A program made the translations under genes and the position numbers. Shown one piece after another: positions 42,336-51,792 of a stretch of 64,000 nucleotides of DNA. Source of the DNA: Hippopus hippopus. Its lineage: Eukaryota > Mollusca > Bivalvia > Cardiida > Cardiidae. Below the pieces are notes generated by a model. The model was given only the letters and a program-made list of their open reading frames with translations. It was not told the DNA's origin and made no database searches. Location: positions 39,234,845-39,298,844 of the forward strand of contig OX328105.1 in the NCBI GenBank assembly GCA_946811185.2, given 5' to 3'. Within the stretch, counting starts at the first letter, position 1, and every line of letters begins with the position of its first letter.

Positions 42336-42577
42336 GTAGATTTTTTACCCTTTACCTAACGATCCCGAGTTTTAAAGACCCTGAGGAAGAAGCTTGAAAT
42401 TTGAAAACATTGCGGGAAAAGGAGAAAATGCTGGTTAACCAGCATTTTCTCCTTTTCCCACAATTTTTTCTATCCTTTCTGAGACAAATCTCAAGTTCTA
42501 AGTAACAATTAATTAGTCGTTTGCAGATTTTCATTATTGACAAAGGTAAAATTTTTTTTGTCTAGTAGGCCTACAGA
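42336..42577 (+). mobile_element. MITE A, forward
   Basis: Left TTTACCCTTTACCTAACGATCC, right GTAAAATTTTTTTTGTCTAG. The hairpin is perfect with loop GGTTAACC. Confidence 0.78.
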
Positions 42578-42579
42578 GT

Positions 42580-43340
42580 TACACTAATGACCAAGCTCCA
42601 AAGGGAGACCAAATAAAAGTCCTTCACGGATCTTTTAACTAGTTTAAGAATTCATGTTGAAAAAACAGTAATAAGAGGAATGAACAATTAATAAATAAGC
42701 TTTTTCAATTTTTTGCAAAGAATCTTTGTTTAATTCACGTCAAATAGATAAAAACAAATTTGTACGAGTTAAGGGTAAGCCTTTCAGGTAGGAGCTTTAA
42801 TAGTTTGTTACATGGTGACACATTTCTTCCTTTGTTCAAATTATAAGACCTTTTATTCAATGTGGTAAAAACCTAAAAGAGTATTTTTCAATCGCAAAGA
42901 GTTAAAATTGCCATCAGACATGGATCGTTAATTTCATATATTCATATCCGATCCCTGCATTAAATCCAATTTGATAAAATATTTCCCTCTACTAAAAATT
43001 TAAAAAGGCGCATCGACTTAATTCATTAAAACATATATTTCGCCTATAACTAAACAGTTACTACTATCATTAAGCTCTCACTGTATAGTATTTTAGCTTA
43101 ATTGACTTGTACTCGTTCTAAGCCATCAGCTTGAAGAAGAAGATTGTAAGCTCTGCTTTCGTTCTGATCCATTTTCCAGAAAACTGTGATCTATGAATTT
43201 GCAAATAAAATATGATTATCTAACGTTACCTATATTCACCACTTCTAAAGTGGGTCCCTCATAATATAGGTTCTGAAGTCGATTAACCTTTGGATCTACC
43301 CACATCACGAGACAAGCAATGGTTAAGATTTCCCAAAGGC
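42580..43340. other. Stretch without recognised feature
   Basis: A/T-rich unique-looking sequence. I see no long frame, convincing exon, repeat or RNA gene. It could hold upstream sequence of the minus-strand gene starting at 41952. Confidence 0.5.
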
Positions 43341-43344
43341 AGTC

Positions 43345-43480
43345 ATCATCATCTCCTTTTCCCACAATGTTTTGTAACCTTCAAAGACAAATTCCATTAT
43401 ATTAGTGAAATTTAAACTGTTGTCCGCATATCCTTTGGAATTGGACAAACCTGATGAAATTTGCTATATCTGATTAAGGT
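43345..43480 (+). mobile_element. MITE A right half
   Basis: CATCTCCTTTTCCCACAATG to GGAATTGGACAAACCTGATG. The left half is absent. Confidence 0.6.
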
Positions 43481-43848
43481 AGTAGACCCCTAACGCTTCT
43501 AGTGCAACATGGAATAAAAATTCTTGTTATTTGGTAAATAAGGATTTATACTGGTATAATACTTTTGCACATTTTTAGCCGACAAGAAATTCCTTTTATG
43601 TCTATCTTGAGATTATTTGTTGATACTTTTGTTTGTTTCCAGAAAAGGGGGGTAATTATTATCTCCCTTTGTAATTAGGAGAGAGTGGTTTTAGATTTAT
43701 AAATAATAACTCTAAGAAGGAAAAAAAAGAAAGGAAAAAAGTGGCTCGGTTATTAAAGTAGTACAATATACTCATATTTAATCATAGCAAATTTTGTAGC
43801 ATAATATTATGGTGGCAATAGCTGTTTTCCATTAGGGGTGTACTACCT

Positions 43849-44076
43849 TAAAGCTTTACAAAACGACAAATTTTAGATTCTTCCAAGTTGAAAGCATCTG
43901 CAGACGACTAATATTAAAGTGGAACATACTAACTGAATCATAATGAAAAGGCTAAAAATATTATGGGGAATCTAGAAAAGGCTGGTTACCAGCATTTTCT
44001 GCTTTTCCCACAATGTGTTCAAAAGGCCTCTACCTCAGAGTCGTTAAAACTCGGGATTGTATAGTAAAAGGGTTAA
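43849..44076 (-). mobile_element. MITE A, full length reverse (228 bp)
   Basis: TTAA at both ends. The left arm is decayed (TATGGGGAATCTAGAAAAGG), the right arm intact. Confidence 0.8.
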
Positions 44077-44261
44077 AGAGTCAATTTCACCGGAAGAACT
44101 GTTCCTGAAGTCTTTTGTTATGGTGGGGAAGGTTGTGGTTACGAGAAAGTCTCTTCAAGACCGAGTCCGTATCCGCCAACCGTTTTTAATATCAATCGGA
44201 GTCTTATCCTCAAGATTTTTTCTAAATATCAAAGTAACGAAATTTCTGGTTGTCTAACAAA

Positions 44262-44774
44262 TGAGCCATACTCTGCAAAAAGTATCGACTCGAGTCAGCC
44301 TGTGCAGTTCGCGCAGACTGACATGAGTAGAAACTTTTTGGTGGATCTATTCGTAAATTGTCTTCGTGTCCAAGGACTAATCTACCTCCAGACTCAGTCG
44401 ATTGTTAGACCAAATGGATTTTATGGATCCATTATTATGACTGGCCTGAAACACGCGAAAAGGGGCATTCGGACATTTGTGTAAAGTGTCGTCTCGGATC
44501 AGCCTGCGCAATCCGCGCAGGCTGATCCGAAACGACACTTTCCCTTTTTTATGTAATTTTCTGTTTTGCGCAAGTCTACTGTTGGACAAAATCTAATGTA
44601 GTCGTAAAGTGCCGTCTCGGATTAGCCTGCGCGGACTGCGCAGGCTGATCCGAGACGACACTTACGCAAATGTCCGAATGCCCCTTTTCGCATGTTGCAG
44701 GCCATGTGATGACTTACTCGGTATCCTGCATAACGAAGATACAATTAAACCCCCTTTTGCCAGAGCATGGTTCA
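44262..44774 (+). mobile_element. MITE B with a nested fold-back element F (44450-44700)
   Basis: B tips TGAGCCATACTCTG and CAGAGCATGGTTCA bound it. Inside is element F with ends AAACACGCGAAAAGGGGCAT and ATGCCCCTTTTCGCATGTTG. Confidence 0.78.
44450..44700 (+). mobile_element. Fold-back MITE F, about 250 bp
   Basis: Each half carries its own hairpin (GGATCAGCCTGCGCAATCCG / CGCAGGCTGATCC and GATTAGCCTGCGCGGACTGC / GCAGGCTGATCC), and the two halves are inverted copies of each other (CATTCGGACATTTG / CAAATGTCCGAATG). Its hairpin is similar to that of family B, so the families may be related. Confidence 0.75.
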
Positions 44775-45033
44775 AATGGTTTAGCCAATGAGAAGTCGCA
44801 ATACTTTCTAGATCTACGATAAGACGAAGAACGTAATTTAGAATGGTTGGCCCTGTGATGTGTGGCGTTCAATCCTCTCTGCAACCGACCAAGTAGAAGT
44901 GGCTTCATAGGTCATATTTACTGGCTGTTGTATTGAATCATAAGAGAAATAATGAATGTGTGTTGTCAGCGTGACATGAGAAATACTGTAAGTAGGAATA
45001 TAGATCCAATTTTAATTAAGATTGCCAGGCTTT

Positions 45034-45239
45034 ACTGAGTTTTAACGACCCTGAAGAAAAAGATTTTTGAAAACGTTTTGGGAAAAAAAGAAAATGCTGT
45101 TACCCAGCATTTTCTCCTTTTCCCACAATGTTTTCTACCTATCAAAGACAATAACCTTGAATTTAGCCACTTTTGATTTGTCGTTTGCAAATGCTTTCAA
45201 TTTGAACGAGTGCAGTTTTGTCGTCTTGTATAGAGTAAG
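45034..45239 (+). mobile_element. MITE A, forward
   Basis: GAGTTTTAACGACCCTGAAG to TTTGTCGTCTTGTATAGAGT. The stem is good with CTGTTACCCAGC at the loop. Confidence 0.72.
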
Positions 45240-45319
45240 ATGAGAGATTCCAGTCGATAATAAAAAATCCAAATACATTTGTACTACCATTTCAAGGTTC
45301 TTTTTAAATATCTAACCGT

Positions 45320-45395
45320 ATCGGACTGTGTAGATCAAACACCAGACTACATTTTTAGTGCAGTCCGATCTTGATTGTCGAAAAAAGCATGGCGT
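45320..45395 (+). mobile_element. MITE C core fragment
   Basis: GACTGTGTAGATCAAACACC and GTGCAGTCCGATCTTGATTG, with a GGCGTTGAGCTAATCAGCAT edge. Confidence 0.5.
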
Positions 45396-45467
45396 TGAGC
45401 TAATCAGCATTGGGGTTGCAGGCTCCCTTAGGACGATGTTTATTGTAAGTAGTTTATTATAGTGACA

Positions 45468-45625
45468 TAAGTACATGTTTATGTGGGAGAGCAGCCAGTG
45501 GTTTGGTTAGAATCTTGAGCGAAGTACTGCTAAAAGAAACTACAGTAAAGCATTTGGTAGGTACACCAGCCGCCGCAATGTAACTGAAGCAACGTTGAAA
45601 ACTCTATTTAACACCAAACAGACTA
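45468..45625 (+). mobile_element. SINE body and tail fragment
   Basis: ATGTGGGAGAGCAGCCAGTG, GGTACACCAGCCGCCGCAAT and CTCTATTTAACACC match the 15140 SINE. The head is missing. Confidence 0.65.
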
Positions 45626-46014
45626 CTAGAATGGGTGAAAATGACAATGACAGTTTTCTCCATTTTTTCATTGTTTAATCACAGATAAACCAACTTTGGA
45701 ACATTATAACAAAGTTATTTACATGTACTGTATATCTATACGAAAACTGGTACTTAAAAGAAATGAATAAATATTATTTACATCTTGTTAATGATAATAC
45801 TGATAGACATTGGTGATAGCAATGACGAGTCCGATTCCGACAGCGTTTTATACTAGACACGATGGTCTGTATTCACCGAACATTTTAACTTGTTAATATT
45901 GTAAGTCTCAATCTAGATCTAGAAAGTATCACAATTTCTGATTGGCTCAACCAAGTGGTTTAGCCTAACAGAAATTGGGTTACTTTGAAACTACGTATTC
46001 CCGAATAAAAATCA

Positions 46015-46240
46015 CGTAACACTCTTCCAGACAAAACAATTTTAGACTTGTCCAAATTGAAAGCATTTGCAGATGACAAAATCAGGAACAGCTAATGGTT
46101 TTTCACTGCAAAACGGTAGAAACCATTGTGGAAAAAGGAGAAACTGCTGGTTACCAGCATTCTCTCCTTTTCCAACAACATGTTTGCAAGCTTTCTTCCT
46201 TCTCACTCGGGTCTATGTGCCAGGTAGGCTAAAGGGTAAA
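46015..46240 (-). mobile_element. MITE A, reverse, next to the HSP70 3' end
   Basis: GACTTGTCCAAATTGAAAGC to GTAGGCTAAAGGGTAAAC. The stem is largely intact. It ends about 100 bases beyond the minus-strand HSP70 stop. Confidence 0.7.
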
Positions 46241-46341
46241 CATATTTAGGAGCTCTGTCAAATAATACATTTCTTTGTAATTAGATCTATAGATAATACT
46301 ACAAAGTGTTTTTGGATTATAACAGTCACTATCTAATAGTT

Positions 46342-49300
46342 TTAATCAACTTCTTCCACTGTGGGTCCGGATCCACTATCCCCTGTTGACCCCATATTCG
46401 GCCCCTGCTGACCCCCATGTAACTTAACCATGATTGGTGAACACTTTTTCTGGACTTCCTCCAACTTATGTTCGAATTCTTCTTTATCTGCCAAACTGTT
46501 GTTGTCCAACCATTTAAGACTCTCGTCACAGATAGAATTCACAGTGTCTTTATCGTTAGATTGAAGCTTGTCACCAGAATCGTTGGCTGCTTGTTTTACA
46601 CTAAATATGTAATTCTCAAGCTTATTTCTCGCTGCTATCTTTTCTCTCTGTCTTTCATCTTCCTCTTTGTATTTCTCAGCATCATTGACCATTCTGTCTA
46701 TTTCCTCTTTACTTAATCGTCCTTTGTCATTTGTAATGGTAATCTTGTTCACTTTTCCCGTACTTTTATCTTGTGCAGACACATTGAGAATTCCATTGGC
46801 GTCAATATCGAAAGTCACTTCAATTTGTGGAACACCTCTTGGTGCTGGTGGTATTCCTGTAAGATCGAACCTTCCCAGTAGATTGTTATCTTTGGTCATT
46901 GCTCGTTCTCCTTCATAGACTTGTATAGATACTGCTGGTTGGTTATCTGAGTATGTGGTAAACGTATTGGCAGCTTTGGTTGGTATTTTGGTGTTTCTCT
47001 CAATCAGTTTGGTCATGACACCTCCCGCTGTCTCAATACCAAGTGACAAGGGAGCCACGTCTACCAGAAGGACATCTTTTAGTGAATCGGTTCTGTCACC
47101 AGATAGGATGGCGGCCTGAACGGCAGCCCCGTAAGCTACAGCCTCATCAGGGTTAATGGATTTGTTGAGCTCTTTTCCATTCATAAAGTCTTGCAGCAGT
47201 TTCTGAATTTTGGGAATACGAGTGGATCCTCCGACTAGAACAACTTCATGTATTTTACTTTTGTCAAGTTTGGCGTCCCTCAAAGCTTTTTCTACTGGTT
47301 CCATTGTAGCTCTGAACAGATCAGCACAAAGCTCTTCGAATCTTGCTCTGGTTATTTTTGTGTAGAAATCGATCCCTTCATACAAGGAATCTATTTCTAT
47401 ACTGGCCTCAGTGCTGCTGGAAAGTGTTCTCTTGGCTCGTTCACATGCTGTTCTAAGTCTTCTGATACTACGTGCGTTTTTCTTAATGTCTTTGTTATAT
47501 TTACGTTTGAATTCCTGAACGAAATGGTCCACCATCCTGTTGTCAAAGTCCTCCCCTCCCAAATGTGTATCTCCGGCCGTTGATCTCACCTCGAAAATGG
47601 ACCCCTCGTCAATGGTAAGTATAGACACGTCAAATGTACCTCCACCAAGATCGAAAATGAGGACATTTTTCTCTCCACTCAAGTTTTTATCAAGTCCATA
47701 AGCCAATGCTGCAGCTGTTGGTTCATTAATGATACGTTTTACATTCAGACCTGCAATGGTTCCGGCATCTTTGGTGGCTTGTCTCTGGGAATCATTGAAA
47801 TAAGCCGGCACTGTAATCACTGCATCAGTTACTTTTGTACCGAGGTAAGCTTCGGCTGTCTCTCTCATCTTGGTCAAGACCATAGAACTGATTTCTTCAG
47901 GGGCGAAAACTTTTGTTTCTCCTTTGTACTCTGCTTGTATGACAGGTTTACCTTCCCTGTTGATAACTTTGAAGGGCCAATGTTTCATGTCTTTAGTAAC
48001 TGTGTCATCATCAAATTTTCTTCCTATCAGCCTTTTGGCGTCGAAAACTGTGTTCTGAGGATTCATCGCGGCCTGGAAAATATGATAAATTTGTATTTAA
48101 TACAATGGTTATGTAAATATTGTTCTATTTTACTTTACCCAGTCTCCTTATTATGTATGTTGTTCAAAACTACATTTCTCTGGAAGCCTCTGAAAACAAC
48201 AATGACATTGACACCGAAATGTTGTTGCTTTTCCTTTACCCTTTACCACACAGTCCCGTGCTTTAACGACCCTTAGGAAGAAGCATTTAGAAAATGTGGG
48301 AAAAGGAGAAAATGCTGTTACATGCACAATGTTTTTATCCGATCAGAGAACGTTTAAATTCATATGTAATGTTTAATTTGTAGTCTGCTGATGTTTTGAA
48401 TTTGGAGGGCCTAAACTTTGTTGTGTGAGAAAGGGTTAGATTTAATGGAACATAGATCTTTAGACTCTCCCATATTAAAAGCGTTTTCAAGCGATGGATG
48501 AAAATAGCGTCAAGAGGTATGAATTTTCTTTTGGAAGGATAGAAAACAATGTGAGAAAAGGAAAAAATACGAAAAAATTCTCCTGTTCTCTAATGTTTTT
48601 TTTTCAAAACTCATTTTCCTCAAGGTCGTTGAACACGGGAGTTGTTTGGTAAAGAATAGAGTTGTTGTAACCAAAATCTACACAAAAATATTCAGATAAA
48701 AAGAGCGTACTGTAGGCCCTACTACATCTATTGATAGTAACGATTGGCGAAAACTCGAAACTTTTGAAACACTTCTCAAAACTGAAAGCGTTTGGCAGTT
48801 GACAAATATAAATGTAGCTCACACAATTGGATAGAGAACATTGATAGATAGAAAAAAATCCAGAAAACATTGTGCAAAAAGGAGAAAATGCTGGTTACCA
48901 GCATAAGTTTCTCTTTTTCTCACAATGTCTTCAGATCCTATTTTCCCCAAGGTCGTTAAAATATGAGATTGTTAAGGAAATGGTTAACAATTGCTTAGCA
49001 GCCTCCATGTTAGTAACGCACAAATACATGCATGCCTTTAAAATAGAATAATACAAGAGTACCCGTGAACAAGTCGTTTCAAATGGAGAAATAGCTCGTC
49101 TTGCAGAATTACATTTCCTTGTGCTGACATATTACCAAAAGTACATGAAACCGTGAGAAAGTCTTTGTCTGCAATTCGTACTATTGCAAGAATTAGGTTC
49201 AAACTTAAATCGCTCTGCACAGTAGATCAACCTCGACCTACTATTTCTAAGAAATGATGACAACAATGCATAATGTACACGTACCTGATTTTTGGCGGGA

Positions 49301-49449
49301 TCTCCAATCAATCTCTCCGAATCCGTGAAGGCAACGTAACTCGGTGTTGTCCGGTTACCCTGGTCATTGGCGATAATTTCTACTTTTCCGTGCTGGAAAA
49401 CTCCGACACAGGAATACGTTGTTCCAAGATCTATTCCAATTGCAACCAT
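46342..49449 (-). CDS. HSP70: Cytosolic heat shock protein 70, copy 1 (two exons)
   Basis: Exon 1 is 49449-49285 (55 codons) and exon 2 is 48072-46342 (576 codons plus TAA), joined at phase 0; total 631 residues. ATP-driven chaperone that binds unfolded client peptides with J-protein partners. Signatures: IDLGTTYS at residues 6-13, [14 protein letters not shown] at 194-207 and [15 protein letters not shown] further on, then the substrate-binding domain and lid. The C-terminal EEVD motif (GPTVEEVD) marks a cytosolic/nuclear form that can dock TPR co-chaperones. The upstream in-frame extension (MIIRSIYL...) is 5'[12 protein letters not shown] is the family start. The 1.2-kb intron holds three MITE A copies. 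Divergent partner at 51793. Confidence 0.97.
48233..48986. mobile_element. Three MITE A copies in the HSP70 copy 1 intron (48233-48438 +, 48440-48658 -, 48755-48986 -)
   Basis: The first lost most of its right arm (CTGTTACATGCACAATG). The second has a decayed stem. The third has a near-complete stem with an AAGT insertion. The second begins immediately after the first. Confidence 0.72.
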
Positions 49450-49644
49450 TTTGTATAACTTGTTTCTTTCTTTACAGCGTAGGTATATAGATCTAATAAT
49501 CAACTATGAATGATAATCCAAATGTTCGCTTCTTCGTTAGCTTTCGCCTCCGTCTGTCTTTGTTGTTGAATTGAACCTTTTGTAAAAGGCACGATTATTA
49601 AACAACTGAAGAAACTTCTCGGCTATCATTCTAGTTCGTTCGAA

Positions 49645-49657
49645 TTATATAAATAGA
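49645..49657 (-). promoter_or_regulatory. TATA box of HSP70 copy 1
   Basis: On the minus strand it reads TTCTATTTATATAATT, about 200 bases upstream of the ATG, with a heat-shock element about 50 bases further upstream. Confidence 0.6.
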
Positions 49658-49704
49658 ACTATCTGGATTTTATGTTACTATATTTAGCCCAATGGCAAGT
49701 TGTG

Positions 49705-49715
49705 GAATGTTCTAG
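49705..49715 (-). promoter_or_regulatory. Heat-shock element upstream of HSP70 copy 1
   Basis: GAATGTTCTAG gives GAA..TTC..G units at 5-base spacing, the HSF1 trimer pattern. A CCAAT motif lies nearby at 49689-49693. A second GAAACTTC pair at 49611-49618 is downstream of the TATA box and may be by chance. Confidence 0.6.
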
Positions 49716-50100
49716 GTTACGTGAGGTCAATCATACGCAGTATACAACCTGATCTATTTTTAGATTTTCTAACCCTGCTAAAGAAATTCACTCTTTACCA
49801 ATTTCAATTGAAAATATCGATACTCATTTTCTTTTTAAAGCAAAAAATACAGAAATTACAAAAACTCGAAAAGTAACGGGGAAATGTCTATATTGTACAG
49901 CTTAGCTTAATTAAATTGTATTTAAGTTCTTTTTCCCCTTTCATTTGTTAGTGAATCCCCTCTCTTTTCACTCTCTCTCCCTCCCTCCTAAAGATACATT
50001 TTGTTGATATTCATACAACATAAAAATCTCAACTACCTAGTTCGAGCCAAGAATGTAACCCATACAATAAACGAATTCTGTAATAAAATCTTACTCGAAA

Positions 50101-50310
50101 TGCAACTCTTTACCAAACAACAAAAACCTTGATTCATCAAAATTCAAAGTATTTGTAGACGACCATGTACATATGGCTAAAATCGGATGGGATTTGTGCT
50201 GGAATGATATAAGATAATGTAGGAAAAGGGGAAATACTGTTCACCAACATTTTTTTCTTTTTTCTACGATGATTTCTACAGTGTAGCCTTCTTCCTCAAC
50301 GCATTCCCCT
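50101..50310 (-). mobile_element. MITE A, decayed reverse copy between the HSP70 genes
   Basis: CTCTTTACCAAACAACAAAA to ATTTCTACAGTGTAGCCTTC. The stem is partly decayed. Confidence 0.6.
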
Positions 50311-50382
50311 GCCCCAAAACAGTGGTGCAACCAGATGCTTTCTGTGCGTTCTGAAGTGCTGCAATATGAACTACATGTATGT

Positions 50383-50690
50383 AGGTTTACCACACAATCT
50401 CACGTGTTAAATGACCCTGAAGAAAAAAAGGACTTCTGAAAACATTGCGGGAAAAGGAGAAAATGCTGGTAACCAGCATGTTCTCCTTTTCCCACAATGT
50501 TTTCTACCCTATAAAAGACAAATATATCATTTGAGCCATATTTGAATTGTCGTCTGCACTAGTATGCTTTCAATTTTATCAAGGCCAAAATTTTGTCGTT
50601 TGGGAAAGGGAGTTTAAAAAATCTGCAAACAGGATCGACCCATATCAGCCTGTACCGTCCGCACAGGCTGACTTGGGTCGAAACTTAGAA
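50383..50690 (+). mobile_element. MITE A (50383-50616) followed by a MITE B hairpin fragment
   Basis: Full forward outline with a near-perfect stem. At its right end GTTTAAAA is followed by a B piece with CCCATATCAGCCTGTACCG and GCACAGGCTGACTTGGGTCG, so this may be another A-in-B insertion with B left end lost. Confidence 0.68.
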
Positions 50691-50961
50691 GTCTTTGAAG
50701 TCACTGTCTTCAAAAGTGTAGACCAAAATCAGACTGTCATTTGTTGCAAGTATACATAACGATCAGACTACACAGAATGTTCACTTAAGTCTTGGATCTT
50801 CATCGTCTGCTAATTTGTTAGATGTGCTGGTAAAAAACACCCTGAATAAAATGCATTTTTCCCCTGTTTCTAGAAAATCTCTGTCTCTCTCTCTCTCTCC
50901 CTCTCTCAACGCTTAAACCCTTAAAGCGCCTTTCAGCCTTTCACAGCTTTGGCTGCCTTTG

Positions 50962-51037
50962 CTACAAGTGTATATCAAGATCAGACAGCACAAAACATGC
51001 AGTTTGATCTGTTATCTATACCGGCCGCTGAGCTGAA
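50962..51037 (+). mobile_element. MITE C core fragment
   Basis: GTGTATATCAAGATCAGACA and CAGTTTGATCTGTTATCTAT around a short loop. Confidence 0.5.
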
Positions 51038-51124
51038 ACATTAATGACCAACTTTGAATGTGCAAATATTTTGGTCTTATTTCTAGACTGAAAATGTCTT
51101 TTTGGTTAATTCGGCGCTCTAAAG

Positions 51125-51333
51125 GTTAATTCTTTACCACACAATCCCGAGTTTGAACGACCCCAAGGAAGAATCCCTTTGAAAACTTTGTGGGAAATGG
51201 AGAAAATGCTGATTATTAGTATTTTATCCTTTTCCAACAATGTTTTCCAACATTTTAGAGACTAATTTCATCATTTGAGCCACATTCAATTTGTCGTCTG
51301 CAACAGCTTTCAAATCGTTTGGTAAGGGGTTAA
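51125..51333 (+). mobile_element. MITE A, forward (209 bp)
   Basis: TTAA at both ends. About 20 bases of the right outer half are deleted. It lies 170 bp upstream of the HSP70 copy 2 heat-shock elements. Confidence 0.8.
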
Positions 51334-51504
51334 TAGCGGTTGGATAATAGTCTCGATCCAGATGCCTTATGAATTTAAGTTACGTCCTCGTATAGAGGGT
51401 TGATGCCACAACGAAATCCGTTCGGATAGACATTTTTTACCATGCAAAGGGAAGTAACTTAATAAAGAATTTAATCTTGAAGGCGGAAAGATTTATTTCC
51501 CATG

Positions 51505-51633
51505 TTCTGGAATATTCTTTCCTATTTATAGTTATGCGTCTCATGTTCTGGAATATTCTGTTCTAGATATTGATAGAAGCTCTACTGTATGATTTTGTTT
51601 AGCCTACGCGTTATTCGTTTTGCTAGAAATTTC
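51505..51633 (+). promoter_or_regulatory. Three heat-shock elements upstream of HSP70 copy 2
   Basis: TTCTGGAATATTC occurs at 51505-51517 and again at 51546-51558, each a TTC..GAA..TTC triple. CTAGAAATTTCTAG at 51624-51636 holds a GAA..TTC pair. All lie within 150 bases upstream of the TATA box, so strong HSF1 control is expected. Confidence 0.85.
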
Positions 51634-51652
51634 TAGTTTATGTTGTCTTCAG

Positions 51653-51660
51653 TATAAATA
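51653..51660 (+). promoter_or_regulatory. TATA box of HSP70 copy 2
   Basis: TATAAATA, followed by GC-rich CGCGGG, with a start site expected near 51685 and a 5'UTR of about 110 bases. Confidence 0.8.
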
Positions 51661-51792
51661 CGCGGGTCAGCGACAGCATTGTCAATCTTATACAGTACGA
51701 GATCGAGTGCACATATAGAAGATCTATCGTAAGCAGAAGCGATTGTAAAAGTATTCTATTTACCCTGAAGAAATTGTTTCGAACAATACAAA

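Noticed and set aside
47248..47583. Open frames antisense to HSP70 exon 2 (also 46468-46918, 47779-48276 and their mirror images in copy 2)
   Set aside because: They mirror the codon structure of HSP70 on the other strand and occur equally in both gene copies because the exons are nearly identical.
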